This document shows, piece after piece, positions 23,058-35,762 of a DNA stretch of 64,000 bases (positions are counted from its first letter, which is position 1; the number at the start of each line of letters is the position of its first letter). Origin of the DNA: Peltaster fructicola (Eukaryota > Ascomycota > Dothideomycetes). The translations under genes were made by a program, and so were the position numbers. The notes below the pieces were generated by a model. The model did no database searches. It had not been told where the DNA came from and worked only from the letters and a program-made list of their open reading frames with translations. Where the stretch lies: assembly GCA_001592805.2 (NCBI GenBank), contig CP051140.1:3907501-3971500 (forward strand), given 5' to 3'.

Positions 23058-23573
23058 CTAGCAGACTTACACAGCACACAGCTGCAGCATATCAGAATCG
23101 GGCGTCGACATTCTCTCCATGCTCCGGACAGCATTCACTGGACAGGACTGGTGCATTTTTCTTTCACTCTAAGATGATCTGCTCACGCAGGATGATATTA
23201 TGTGATGGTTCTCGAGCATGACGAATGTCGAGCGTCATCAGAAGCACCGCCAGACTGTCATGTCTAGGCACTCTGCTCATACAACATGGTGTGTACAGGG
23301 TGGTCTTTCATGACATTCGACACGCATTTCCAGGCGCAATCAGACACGACTACAAATATGTATACTTAGCACAGCAAGCATATCTGACAAATGACAACAA
23401 CGAGATTCGAGAATTTTGAGGATTGGATCTTTCGAAGCCTATGAACGTGCGAGCCACAGTCTTGTGAGGATGTGCCCTCCGATATGTGTGTCGAAATTGA
23501 CATTCCTCATGCCGACAAATAGTGTCTTCGTTCGTTATACAGCCTTGTCTATAACTGCCACGCGATAGTGCAC
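23058..23573. other. Convergent intergenic region SOG2/P1
   Basis: About 515 bases between the SOG2 and P1 stops, with stops in every frame and no recognisable element. It should hold the two 3' UTRs. Confidence 0.5.
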
Positions 23574-24022
23574 TTAGTCGAAGAGACCGAAACCCATGTC
23601 CTCGTCTGACTCCTCCTTCTCTGCCATATGCGTTAGTACTCTGAGCGATATCCTTCGTGTGGTTATCATGCTCACCCTCTTCCTTCTTCTCTTCCTCAGC
23701 TGGAGCGGCAGCGTCACCACCTGCAACTGCACCACCTGCAGCTGGAGCAGCAGCGGCGGCACCACCTCCAGATCCGACGTTCAGGAGGAGGTCCTTGACA
23801 TCCTTGCCCTCGAGTGCCTTGGCGAACAAGCTGGCCCAGATTGGCTCGATGTCAGCAACCTTTGCTGCGGTGATCAAAGAAGTGAGCTTGTCGGCCTGCG
23901 TAAGTGTGTTAGTCCATAACTCCAATCATCCTCGTGTTGTGGGTAAGGCGTACGGTGATCTCAACACCATCATCGGCGAGGATGAGAGCGGCGTAAGATG
24001 CTGCAAGCTCTGAGGTAGACAT
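23574..24022 (-). CDS. RPP1: Acidic ribosomal stalk protein P1
   Basis: P1 forms the lateral stalk of the 60S subunit with P2 and P0 and recruits elongation factors. Exons 23954-24022, 23676-23895 and 23574-23620 give 111 aa. The N-terminal helical dimerisation domain reads [20 protein letters not shown], then [20 protein letters not shown]. An Ala/Gly hinge ([20 protein letters not shown]) precedes the acidic end [14 protein letters not shown], the universal P-protein tail that binds factors and ribosome-inactivating proteins. The tail is split off in its own small exon by a 55-nt intron. The helix residues assign it to P1 rather than P2. Confidence 0.96.
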
Positions 24023-24463
24023 TTTGTTGATTTAGATCGTTGATGAAGGTAGTGCTGGTAGTTGCGACGACTGAGATGCCTATCACGTTTCTGCAGCGTA
24101 CGTGGAGGACTTCTTCTCGGCAAATGCGATTGTTGAAGTTGATGCGGCTCGTGTCTGCAGTGCGATATTTCGAATTTGTGCATCGGCGGCTCGGCATTTC
24201 TGAAGTCTTGGCAGAATGCGGTACGCTGATGCCTCAGGCATGCATATGACGATAGAACGATGTGGGGCGCAGTGAGTTCGCCTGAGCGGAGGGACGATAG
24301 AGAAGGCCTCGTGACAAGCAAGCCGCAGTTGCATGTACATTGCATCGTCTTCACATGCAACACACACGTATACCCGCACACCAGTCGTCCATCAATATTG
24401 CAGATCCGACGAGCCATCACCGACGGCGCACACGCAGCGACACACTGCATCACATCTCCCACC
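24023..24463. other. Divergent promoter region P1 / UPF0662 gene
   Basis: 441 bases between two divergent starts; minus-strand frames here (24083-24744) are antisense shadows. As the upstream region of a ribosomal protein gene it should be a strong promoter, but I cannot point to a specific box. Confidence 0.45.
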
Positions 24464-26014
24464 ATGACAGACTCACCTGCCTTTCGCAGTCCGATTGATC
24501 CCGCTGAGCAACCTATTCTCGACAAGATTCTTGACATTCGCGACAGTCTGAGTTTGCTGAAGCAAGATCGAAGTACATACGTGAAGTCGAAGGATGTCAT
24601 AACACTGTACAACGCCCTCATCAACCAGGTAGAGAAGCTGAATGACATACGAACGACAAAGCCAGAAGAGCAAAATCGCGTCGACACCGTGCTAGACGAC
24701 TGCTTCCAACTCATATCGCTATTCTTCCTCACGATAGGACGCAACTATGAGGCACCCGCGGTGTATAGCGCCATCTCCTCGGCGAAACGATTACTGGATC
24801 ATCTCAGGGAAGCTGGCTTCTACTCACTGAAAGATCTTGAGGGCATCAGCAGATATCTTGGACAATGGCAGGCGTCAATTGAGCGAGACAAGGATCAGCA
24901 TAGTCCACACCTCTTGAAGCTGCTCGAGGCTCGCATCAATGTCTGCAGGCATACGCTGCAAGACTTGCAGGAGGGAGTGAGCAAGCTGGAGCCAACACTC
25001 GCGGACACATATGAGAAGCTAGTCAGTCTGTTGAGAAGTCTGTCTGCTTGCAACACCAGGTCTAAGGTACGTCCTCGTAGCTCCATAGCGTAGCTGCGCT
25101 AACGGAACATGTAGTTTCCAACCAAGGAAGTCAAGGATCTCGAAGCACAACTTCTTGCAATACGAGAAGAGCTACACGAAGAAACGCCAGACCATCAGGG
25201 CAAGTCAGCAGAGGAGGTGTACCTTGAAAAGATTCATGCCATGAACTTGGCAGACTACGAAGTGCCCAAAGAGGGCCCAGCCGTGGTATCAGTGCTACTG
25301 GCTCGTTGCTTGCTATGGGCAGAGATCATCCAGAGGAGGTCAGTCTCTTGTGCATTCGTCGAGTGACTCTTCAACTAACTCGACACAGGCAGGGCAAGAT
25401 TGATGAACGGTTCAACGACACATACGACAAGCTCGTCAAGATTCGAAATACGCTGGAACAGATGAACCTCACACACGCCTGGTCACTCCGTGAGACTTGG
25501 TCTCTACGGCTACCAAAGACAACTCGACAGGATCGATGAGTCTCGGGTCAAGGGCAACTTTGTCGATGAGCAGGGCAATGTCGCAGACCTTCACACTAAC
25601 CGCACACTCCTCTACCTCCTTCGTAAGAGCTACTCCTTCGTCTTCATCTACATCATTTCATCCGAGCCAGTGTCTGAGGCACTTCTACCAATCTACAACC
25701 AACTACTCACCCTGAAAAAGTGCTTGGTCGAGGTCAAGCGCAACGGTGGTGTTGACAGCGCACGAGAGCTATATCCGTACTCGATGAAGCTGCACAGCAT
25801 CGACAATATGAAGAAGGATGGTGCTTTTAGAGTTGGCAACGACATCCCTGAGGGACAGGGCAGTGTGATCGCACTCCTCAGCGAGTGCTTCGATCTAGCA
25901 TATGAGCTCAGGAACGAGGCTGAGGAGCGGTCCGAAGCAGAGGTTCCTGAGGAGCGTGATGAAGCTCAACCGGTCGGCACGAAAACAGACCATGGCCTTG
26001 CCGCAGGAATATGA
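24464..26014 (+). CDS. UPF0662 family protein (DUF2408)
   Basis: A fungal cytoplasmic/nuclear family of unknown function, related to S. pombe C30C2.08. Exons 24464-25066, 25115-25338 and 25389-26014 (introns 48 and 50 nt, GT-AG) give about 483 aa, the family length. It is helical throughout, with an internal duplication: LDKILDIRDSLSLLKQDRS in the first half corresponds to LPIYNQLLTLKKCLVEVKRN in the second. Conserved strings include ISRYLGQWQASIERDK, LLARCLLWAEIIQRRQGKID and LYGYQRQLDRIDESRVKGNF. After LTHAWSLRET the frame changes at about 25497-25502 before LYGYQRQ; the total exon length is one base over a multiple of three, so one base looks inserted. The gene is otherwise open to its natural stop. 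Confidence 0.85.
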
Positions 26015-26123
26015 ATGTTGTCTAGTAATTGCTCAGTACTTATGAGAGATGTATTTGGTCTGCAAAGACTCGTGAATAGGCAGAGTACCAATCGACCATG
26101 CTGATAATGAAGAGGTCTCAGCA

Positions 26124-26687
26124 TCATATCGTCTCAATGCTCTTCAGTAGCACATCGTCAGTTTCTTCCTCGGACTCGGAAAGGCCAGCGTCTGCATCAA
26201 CGAATGTGAGCCTATCACCATACGAGATGCACAGCTCTTCGCCTGGTGGGATGTCCCTCAGAGCACGGTATACCACGACTTGCCGATCCAGATCTCGTGT
26301 CCATCCAATGTTCTGATGTCGAGTCGAATGATTGAACATACTACCCAGCCCGAAGATCACAGCCTGAGTCTGCCCTGCTTTGGTGCCATCTGCGTTCAGT
26401 ATTGGCCAGTTGTATGTGTAGTGGTACAGGCTTGTCTTCGCGATGTGCTCTTTGTTCTCTTGCGCGTCAAGGATCAGTACAGGACATGTCTCAACCACTG
26501 TGCCGGCTTTGATGGGCTGGGAAGAGATAACCCCACGGCCTGTCGCACATCAGATGAAGAGGAAGAAAAGCTAGAACTTTGTACCTTTGGGTGAGTTGCT
26601 AAGCAGCAGTAACGTTGGGGATCTCGTCAAAGCCAGATGGTCATCATCGGAACGAGAGACAGTCTCATCGCCTGTCTTCTCAGGCAT
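26124..26687 (-). CDS. Small SET-domain protein
   Basis: Exons 26585-26687 and 26124-26539 (45-nt intron) give 172 aa, almost entirely a SET domain. It begins LLLSNSPKGRGVISSQPIKA, followed by GTVVETCPVLIL, the usual first strands. The hallmark motif is GLGSMFNHS (NHS box), and the end is IPPGEELCISYGD (ELxxxYG box). Between them is IGWTRDLDRQVVVYRALRDI. There is no MYND finger or post-SET cysteine cluster, and the C-terminus is acidic (SESEEETDD). Such short fungal SET proteins resemble bacterial-type and Set5/Set6-related stand-alone domains; the substrate is unknown and may not be histone. Confidence 0.88.
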
Positions 26688-26808
26688 GCCAGTAGTATAG
26701 AGGTTTCCCAGCAATCAGAAGTGTGACAGAGATTTTGCAATATAATGCTTAGTCAGACATTAGTCTTACTATACAGTACAACAGCTCGATTTAATCCTGT
26801 CTGTGCTG

Positions 26809-29800
26809 TCAAGAGTCTTCCTGACTTGCCTTCATGATCCTCTGACAAGCCTCGATGTCTTTTATGATCTCGTTGAATGCCAATTCCACTGCCTTCGATG
26901 CCTTGACACGATTCCACTCCCGCTTTGTTTCCCATATTGCATCCATCAAAGTGGCATGCACTTGCTCAAGCTGCTCGACGCCCAGTCCACTAGATCCGTC
27001 TACGAGCGCTTTGAGGAGATTAGCAAAGAGTGGGTCATCGAGTATTAGATGCATAGATGCCGCCGATGCCGTCGGTTTGTCAGCAGGAACAGACGTTGTT
27101 GATGGCTCAGTAGTGTCGTTCAGCAGTGCAGTGATGGCGGTTGGCTTCTGGAGTGGCTGCAGTGGTGGAGGCGCCATCGATTGGTTGTACGTTGGGGACA
27201 CAGGCTCGGGCTCAGGCTGCGATTGGGACGACTGCGTGTCCGGTAGCTGACTGCCACCGGCTGTCGCTGGTAGCGTATTGAAGTCAGGATACTCCTTATT
27301 GCCATTCGATTGATGCGTTTGTGCCGAATAAGGACCACTGCTTCTATTGCTCTGACCACTAGTTTGACCAGTCTTCTGTCCTGACGATGTTGTGGAAGCA
27401 CTGTTGTGGTACAGATCAAGCTGCGAGCCGAAAACCATCTGAGTATGCACGCTTTTCTGCGAACGCTGGTTCGGCGTGCCGTATGATGCCATCACGCCTG
27501 GCGCTAATGGAAAAGGTCGTATAGGATCCTGACTTGCATCGTACATCTCCGAATCTTCTTGTGGTCTCGATGGAACGCTGGATCCATTCGTCTGTGGTCT
27601 GACACCATTGCTGTTGCTCCACCGAGAGTCGGGACTGGGACCAACAAGGCCGCGAGGTGGTGGTGGACCTAAGACTTTCTTGCCAGAAAGCTCTTCTCCA
27701 AGCACGACAGGCCCAGTAGTCTCCGTAGTGGTCTTCGAACCAATTGGAGGCGGAACATTCGATGTCACACGAGGCACATCTTCGCCTTGACGCAAAGCTT
27801 CACGCTCCTTCTGCACTCGCTCGTGCTCGCGAAGCAGTTCTCGATTGTAGACAGCTTCGCACTCGGCGACCAGGGCTGGCTGCTGCGTCTCGAGTGTCGT
27901 CATATCGACTTCCACATTGGCGAGCATTTCGTTCGCCTTGAGGATCCGATCTTGGTCGTTCACAGTCTTCGCATCCTTGGCAAGCCGCTTGATATCTGCA
28001 AGGAAGTCCTTGGGACGCTTGTAGTAGCCATTCGACAGTCGCTTCTCAATCGTGACGATCTCAAGGTTGTAGTAAAACTTGCCTGAGGCCACTTCGCGCA
28101 GACCAAGAACACCTTTCTCGTCCTTGTCGATCTCGTACGGTCTGAATTCCAGCTCCTGCACTCCCTGATCTTCTGGTACATCGTTGGGCCGTGCTTGGGA
28201 GCCCTGCTCGTCATAGAGGTATTTGATGGCGCTGTCCTCGATGATTGGAGTCCTGAACTTCTTGTACTTCAGCTTGATCTGGTCCATGACTTGTTGAATG
28301 TTAAGCTTCAGAAGGTTCAGTGTCTGCCGATCTTTCTTCTTCTGAGCTTTGAGCTCGGCCTTGCTTGGCTCGGTTGGAGGCAGTACGGGCTCGGCAGCAA
28401 CAGGTAGGTCGATGAGCTTACGACGCTTGCGATTCTCAGGATCTGGAAAGTCGGTAGGTGGTCTCTTGATGTATTCCATGATATGCTGGAAAAACTCTGC
28501 GCGCGCAGCACTAGAAGGCCGTTTCAGCTCGAAGTGACTCTTAAGTGAGTAGCCGAACAGATTGCGCAGCATCTCGTGGTCGATTTTGTCATCATCTGAC
28601 AGACCGTACTCGAGAATACCAAGTAGTAAGACAGGCTCGGTGGGAGGCAAGCTGCGCAGGAGACCAACAAAGGTCTTGATGGCACCTTCGCTCAACGTCT
28701 TGTACCAGCCATCGACGTTGGGGATATAGATGATGCTAGGCTTGTGGCGCTTGACCTCCTCGAATAGCTGAATGATCGCAGCTTCTGGAGACTACACCAT
28801 TGTCAGTAAACATTCAGGCATCATCATCTGCTCACTTACTCTCGTGGAATCAGCAAGCAAGACGCTGAGTCCGAAGTTCTGCACATGCAGACCTTCAAGC
28901 TTGCTAAGCAGTGCCGCCCCGACATATTGCTGGCCCATGCCTTGCTGACCTTTGATTAGAAGTCGTGGTCTGAAGATACGGGATGCTTCAAATTGTCGTT
29001 GCATTGTCTCACGCTCGAATCCAAGCTCGTCTTCTCTGTCATCATACATTGCCTCTTCCAGCGCGGTGGCCTTTCGTTTCCGAGGTATAACTTTATCTAC
29101 CATCGCTGTGATCTCCTCCAGTGATTGCCGCAACAACGGCTCGATTTCCTTCTTCAATGGGACTGCTCCTGATGCAGCAGATCGCTCAGAGGACGGCACG
29201 ATCTTGCCGACCGAGATCATGAAGTCTTTGGCCAATACCTTGATGGTGCTTGGGTCAATGATCAGCTTTTTATCACTGGAATATATCTGGGGATATGTGC
29301 CCTGCACGGCATTGAGGGCAGCCTCTGTACAAAGGGCGCGCAGATCAGCACCACCGTAGCCCTTCGTGAGCTCAGCAAGAGTGTCCTTGAATTTTGGCGC
29401 AAGCGGTGGCTCCCATCCCTTAGTGTGAATATCGATGATGGCTCGTCGTGCTGGGAGCGATGGCAATGGAAAGTAGAACTCACGATCGAAACGACCAGGT
29501 CGTCTCAGAGCTGGGTCCACAGAATCTGGACGATTGGTAGCGCCGATCACAATGACTTGTCCACGGCCGTCCATGCCATCCATCAGAGCTAGTAGGGTTG
29601 CAACAATCGAGGCGTGGATCTGTTCCTGCTTGCTGGACCGTACTGGCGCTAGACCGTCGATCTCATCGAAGAAGATGATGCTAGGTTGGTTCTTGCGAGC
29701 TTCTTCGAACAGGAGTCTAAGCTGTTTTTCCGCCTCGCCTACCCACTTGCTGAGAGCGTCTGCTCCTTTGCGCATGTAGAAGGTGACCTTGCGACCATGA

Positions 29801-31735
29801 GAGCTGACACTGGATGCAAGAGCACGAGCGAGCAGCGTTTTACCAGTACCAGGAGGACCATGGAACAGCACACCTCGAGGTGGTGTAACGTGGAAGCGTT
29901 GGAAGACCTCTGGATATAGCAGAGGAAGAGCGACCATCTCTTTGAGTCTGTCAATGTGATCATCGAGACCACCGACACTTTCAAAGCCGACGTTAGGATC
30001 GACGCCAAGAGGATCCGCGTCAGCAAGAGCCTTCCGATCTTTGACCTTGCCTAGGCCAGGTGGACCACCACTGCGATCCTGAAGCGGGTCTGAGTTGTGG
30101 GTTTGAGCAACGTTGAATGGTTTGGGAAAGGCAGAGGTAGGTGTCATGCCAACAGTGCCGCCGACATTATTCTGTGGAATCTTGAGTGCGAGTTCATCAT
30201 CACTGCTGTCCGAGTCAACGCCGCCAGCAGCGCCTTGTGCATCTGCTCCAAAAACTGGTGTAGGGCCGCCGAGTCCACCAAAGGGCCCAGCAGTCTGAAA
30301 CAAACTTCGATACACTGCACCAACGCCACGTCGGCCACGAGACGGTGTCGCAGCGGCCGGGACAGCTTCATCGTCCTCGATCTGTTGCAGGAGTTCTGGT
30401 CGCATGATGCGGTAGTCAGGCCGATTTGCTCTCGTACGAAGCTTGAGTTCCTCGGGCAAATCTTGTGCAGCTCGTCGTCGAGATCGTCGGTTTCGCCGGT
30501 TGTCGTCCGCTAGATCAGCAGCTTCGTCGGCAATCTCATCAGGATCGAGTTCATCATCATCGTTGTCGCTGTCGTGGCGCGCGGATCTGCTTCGCTGTGA
30601 TGCTCTTCCCTTCCCAGCATGCCTGCCTGCACGTCGACTAATCTGACTGTCACCATTACTGCTGCCTCGGGTTGGCTTGAGCATGCCATCTGACTCAGAT
30701 AGATCGTCATCTTCCTCTCCTTCTGCATCGACATCTGGCTCGAAATCACTGCTTGGCTCGGCACCTGTCTTACGTGTTCGAAGTGATCGTCGAGTCTGTG
30801 ATTTAGGTGGTGTCGATGCTTGCCGGCGAGTGCGAAGCGTCCTGCCATGCTTGACAGGTGCATCGTCGTCATCCATGGACTCGTCTATCTCCTCTCTGGA
30901 AGGATGAACGTCGTGAGCTAGCTCATCGATCTCATCAGGCTGTGTATCGCCAGCTGCCGAAGTCGTCATCTCCGGATGCGCACCAACTTCTGGGATATCC
31001 GCATTGTGCTGTTGAGATTGCGAGTACTCTTGCGAGACTTCCAGGATAGCGCTTGGAGGCGGCTTCTTCAATCCTTTGCTAGCTCTTCTGAACTGAGGTT
31101 CAGGGTAGCGGTGCCTTGACGAGTGACTATCTCATGTTTGCCAGAATCTGTCAATGCCACAAGGGGTGCTTCCTCGTCATGCGATATTCGACTAGAACGT
31201 CTCATGCCTGTAGTGCCACTCACTCGTGGTTCAGACTCCTCTTCACTGGTCCTTTTCCGCCAGTGCGTCGCCGGGGCTCCTCGAACCTCTCTAGACCTTG
31301 TGGCGACACCTTAAGCGTCACAATGAGAGGCCCTGTAGGCTCTTCGATTTGTCTGACCTTCTTCTTCTTCTTTGGTGTCGGTGCTATCGGATCTCGATCG
31401 CTGTCTTCGAGTTCTTCCTCATCGCTGGGGTCTTCGTAGGTGATTGGTTTCTTTGCGACACTACGCACACCACGACCAGTCCTTGGATTGCGCTCCAACT
31501 CTTCCTCTTCTCCTTCTGATTCTACAAAACTGATTTCGTCGCTTTCGTCATCATCAATGCTTACATCGCTGTCGCTCCCGCCATAGCGCTGTCGCTTGGG
31601 TGCCTTACGTTTGTGTGTCCGGGGGCCTCGCCGTCCTTGCGGTCGTGCTGGAGGTTCGTCACCGTAGTCTAGGTCATCGGAATCTGATTTGTTCGGGTCG
31701 TCATATGCTTTTCGCTTCGTTCCATAGTTTGCCAT
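26809..31735 (-). CDS. YTA7: Chromatin AAA-ATPase with bromodomain (Yta7/Abo1/ATAD2)
   Basis: Yta7/Abo1 is a nuclear hexameric AAA+ protein that handles H3-H4 and guards nucleosome density. Exons 31224-31735, 28840-31087 and 26809-28791 give 1580 aa. The N-terminal 370 residues are acidic and basic low complexity (KRKAYDDPNKSDSDDLDYGD). AAA1 has Walker A FHGPPGTGKTLLARALA (about residue 580), Walker B PSIIFFDEIDGLAPVRS (about 644) and arginine fingers DPALRRPGRFDRE (about 700). AAA2 is degenerate (LLIKGQQGMGQQYVGAALLS), as in all members. The C-terminal part holds the divergent bromodomain (KLKYKKFRTPIIEDSAI to GYYKRPKDFLADIKRLAKDA) and then a Ser/Gln-rich linker and a helical end. The first intron (136 nt) is long for this window; its phase is confirmed by both flanks. 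Confidence 0.93.
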
Positions 31736-33181
31736 GGTGGGATAGGGTGCCAGCTATACTCGTGGCATTACCAGAGAGGCATCGATTTGTGGTCGTCGGT
31801 CTCGGTCGATTGTCGTACTGGTCGCCGATCGAGCGTGTCAGATGTGCGCAGTGGACAATGCTTCTTTGTAGTGTGCAGTTGAAATTGCGAATGAGTGAAA
31901 TGCGTAGCGTGGATAGTGCTGAAGAGGAGAACGAGTGATTGATGAGTGAAGGCAGGCAGCGAGAGTGGAGCGCAAAAGCAAGATTACTTCACGCGATTCC
32001 CATCGACGAATCCGCGTTGACTGCGCTTCTCTCCGTTCGATAGTGGGTCAAGCTCAATTTAGACTAGCGTCACAATGACCTGCAACCATTTTGGCATCTG
32101 CATTTCTCGCGCATTTTGCGAGCGATTGACGAACACAAGAAGGACAGATGCGCATCTTCATTGCAGCAGCACATAGTGACCGCCAGGAGGTTGCTGAAGA
32201 TCGTAGAGATTGGCAGAACGAGTTTTTGACAGACTGCACTACTTTTCGGGAGTCTTCATCTTCGTCAAGGCCATCATACATGCATCGAAGTCTTTTGATC
32301 TTTGTCTTCACTGCCATATCGACAGATGCTCCCCACATCCATCCACATGGCGCTGCAGGAGTTTATCCTAACCTCACTTCCTTGTGAAGTACTGCTTGAG
32401 CGTTTGCCTGAGGCTCCGCTGTCTCACTCCACCACTACCGAAGCTCTTTGTATACATCAACTTCGCATCACTGCCATCCATAGAGACGATTTGTGGTAGG
32501 TTTGCGTAAGCATGGACCGTGTTCGTCTTAGCCGTACTGCTGCGGAGGACAAGGTCTTCTGCACAAGATTCGCATGCTGACTCTCTGCACGAAGTGGCAT
32601 TGAGCACGTATGACAGGCACGCTCACAGATTCATCATATACTACGCAACTCACACCACTAGAGCATTGTGACTTGGTGTTAACGATACGGTGGTGGTAAA
32701 TGCAGAGCGGGACGAGGAGGGACAGTGCCAAGTCCTGCGACTAGTCCGAGCTTGAGCCGAAATCATCCTCTAGGACAGAGACGAACCAGTCCAGTCGGTC
32801 CCTCGGACGGCGATAGGCGTCGTCCAATACACCTCAACGGGGATGTTAGGTATGTTGCAAGCATTTCCACCGGCCTGCCAGATGTTAGTCGAAGATGTTA
32901 GCTTTCGCCCACGCAAGGCCATCGTTGTAGACTAATATTATCATATTGAGGATATCGTGTTGTATGAAAGTCAAAACAGCCTGTGTGCTAGCAGCACCAT
33001 TGATCCAATGCATTGATTGCTACAAACTCGATCCAAGCAAATCCTCAGGTCCACAGAAACGCCCGCTATGCTGTAAATGCTAGATGCACAGTATGAACCG
33101 GAGCTATGAATGTGATCCCGCATCTTTCGTGCTCAGATTACCACCTCGCCGTTTTACAATCCTACCCGTCATGATCGCTCA
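31736..33181. other. Intergenic stretch, no gene identified
   Basis: About 1.45 kb between the YTA7 start and the AGC1 stop. Frames such as 32054-32338 minus (with SCVRQSLAKCARNADAKM) contain several cysteines but match no CX9C or other family spacing. The YTA7 promoter lies at its left end. I see no repeats or RNA genes. Confidence 0.45.
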
Positions 33182-35337
33182 TTACCACTTCCCTGGCAGC
33201 CAGTTTCGCAAGCCACCTTCTGGCGCTGGCTTTGGCTTGCCGAAGCCGAGATCGAGGTCCAGGATGATCTTGAGAGCGTTTCGACTTCTCAAGTATGGTA
33301 GTGGAGCCTTCGCTTCTTGAAGACCAGTTGTTGGCTCGAGACTAGCACGGCTTGGCTGGGCTTCCGTGTGCTCGCCTGGTAGTGGGAGCATACCTTGCAG
33401 AAGTTCGTAGCCAGCCAATGTGAAACCGAACTGAGGCGACGATCTGAAGATACGTGCTGGACCACCCTTGAAGAAAGCCTTGAAGCCTTCCTCCTTCATG
33501 ATTGTCTGTGCGCAATGTCGGAGAGACTTGTACTGTGTATCACCCTTTCGTGCTTCGACCTGGAGACGAGTCTTGATGACATCGCACGGCGTCGTGAGGT
33601 AGGCCGCTGGCATACCAGCGATAGCACCTGCTGTCAAGAGCTGGAGAATACCCAACTTCTTCGTCTGTGACTCGCCGAAGAAGTCCTTCTTGAGATGGCT
33701 GTAGGTTGGGAAGTAGATGGCGGAGAAGGGCACATCTCGCAGCAGACATGCAGAAACACCCTTGTACAGTCCGACGAGACCAAGGTGTCGCACAATCCAG
33801 AGAGCAGAACGCTTGGTGACCTGCTCACCCTCACGTGCAGCAGCTTTCAATGCCTCACCTTGCACTTGCAGTCGAATCTTGACAATCTCGAGAGGGTTTG
33901 TGAACACAACCTGACATGCACCAGCTGAACCACCAGCCATGATCTCAGCCCACAACGGGATCGTGCCATCCTTGCCGGAGAACTTGCCACGAACGAGGTC
34001 GTTGACTGTGAGCTTGATGGCCTTCTCTGGAGCGACACCAACGAGTTGTGGCAGCACACCCGAGTAAAGACCACGGAACCCCTCGTTCCGGATGACTTTC
34101 GAGAAGCAGTCGAAGCTGTTTTGGTAAAGCTTCTGTCCGACTGCACTGCGCTGGTTCTGCATTCGTGTCTTGACGAGATCGATCGGGTAGACCATGAAAG
34201 CTCCGAATGCGCCTGCAATGGAGCCCAGAGCGAAGTGGTGCGCCGAGACTAGAAGCTCATGCATGAATGTTGGAGCATTCGAAATCGCTTTCTGAGCCTC
34301 TGTAGCAACACCACTAGTGCCGCTCTCGTCGTAGCCAGGGGCCTTTGCGTGCCAGCTTGCATCGAGGACACGTGCGAAGTCGCTTAATCCGAGACGTCCA
34401 GATGGCTGATCCAGGGAAGCGAAGTGGAACAGGATGTCAGCTTCCATAGGTGTGAAGTGCGAGAATCTAGTGATGCGTGCGGCTTCGTTCAGGAAATCAA
34501 CACGAGTGATCTTGCCGTCGCTCGACTTCCTGATTGCATTCCTCAGGATGAGCTCAACCAGATCCATCTCCCTGATCACGTTCTGGAACGCACGCACGTT
34601 CGCATAGCTGATCTTGCTGCCAGGGCTGATATTGCACAGTGTAGACAGATTTGCCAGCAGGTGATCTGAAAGCTTGTGGGAAGCTGTCTCCTCGATGATT
34701 CGGCTGAAGTCCTCCGGTTCAATGTAGCCATCGCCATTTTTATCAAAGTGCAAGAATGCCTGTCGTATCCTCTCGCCTTGCAGACCACGGAGCATTTGTG
34801 CGAACTGTGGGTATGTCATCGAGTGCCTGTGTCTCTTGCCGCCAAGGTACAACGAAGCCCAGGCGCTGTTCCAATCGAATGGAATAGTGTCGTGTGATCG
34901 ATTTCGCGCATATGCGTCCTTGAAGCTGTTGAAGTCTACCAGGCCTGATTGTGGATCGCAGAAAAGCCGAAACGCGATCTCGTACTCTGCATCTGGCTTT
35001 GCAAGCAGGTTGTGAAATACTGCCCAGTCTTGCATCGACACGCGACCCTTGTGAGATCTGTCGGCGACCTGGAAAAGGACTGCATACTGTTCGCGCTTGA
35101 TCTTGTGCTTGAGATTGTGTCAGTGATCCCTCGTTCGCTTGTAGCAACACTACTCACGTAGTCTTCGCCAGCTGGAGCAATGGCATCAACAAATTCTTGC
35201 TGTGTCATGTACTGTTCTTGTGTCTCCGGATCCTGTACAGCTCTTGCTAGGAAATCTTTCCTGTTCTGCTCCGAGAACTGTCCATCGTCCTCGGCACCAA
35301 GCAAGACCTCTTTCACCTGTTCTGCAATGGTCGCCAT
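33182..35337 (-). CDS. AGC1: Calcium-binding mitochondrial aspartate/glutamate carrier
   Basis: The carrier exchanges aspartate for glutamate across the inner mitochondrial membrane in the malate-aspartate shuttle. Exons 35158-35337 and 33182-35107 (50-nt intron) give 701 aa. The N-terminal half has EF-hands, clearest in LHFDKNGDGYIEPEDFSRII (about residue 160), as in the aralar/citrin type. The carrier half has three SLC25 repeats with signatures PIDLVKTRMQ, PLEIVKIRLQ and PCDVIKTRLQ, and AGC-specific flanks such as SGVLPQLVGVAPEKAIKLTV. The tail after ELLQGMLPLPGEH is about 50 residues of unclear role. Length and EF-hand region fit the mammalian-like form kept in filamentous fungi; budding yeast Agc1 has a divergent N-terminus. 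Confidence 0.95.
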
Positions 35338-35762
35338 GATTGCAAGCTTATTGCACTGCAGGATTGATTCTGCTGGATGGCGTCTGGCTCGTAGGAAGGT
35401 CGCGTGCCTCGCACCTTGGTGTCGCGAATAATCAAAAGCTCGTTCGGTGCTGGAATTGTGGGCGATTTGGCTCTGTGGAGTCTAATCTGCAATGTCGCGT
35501 ATATAGAACCCTCGGCCTCTCGTGATACGGAACAACGGTCTGTGCTGTTTGGCGGTTCCTTTGCAGGCTTTCTGTCAAAACTTAAAGCAGAACTGATGCT
35601 TCGAAGATGATCGATGAGTCGTAGGAAAGGTGGATTGTGATAAAATTGCGCGACAACAACGAAGGAAGTATGCGCGCAGCCGATAAACGATAAAGGTAGA
35701 TGATCCTCTATGAGCTGGACACAGGAGGCATAAATTTCGCAAGACGGTTCAGGAACCATTCG
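35338..35762. other. Intergenic, AGC1 promoter side
   Basis: 425 bases upstream of AGC1 with no supported gene. The minus frame 35313-35759 starts inside AGC1 and is a shadow. Confidence 0.45.

Noticed and set aside
23926-24744. Minus-strand 272-aa frame overlapping P1 and the UPF0662 start
   Set aside because: No domain, overlaps exons of two certain genes on both strands, and reads through the shared promoter.
32054-32338. Cys-containing minus frame as a CX9C mitochondrial protein
   Set aside because: The cysteine spacings do not fit twin CX9C and there is no splice or start support.
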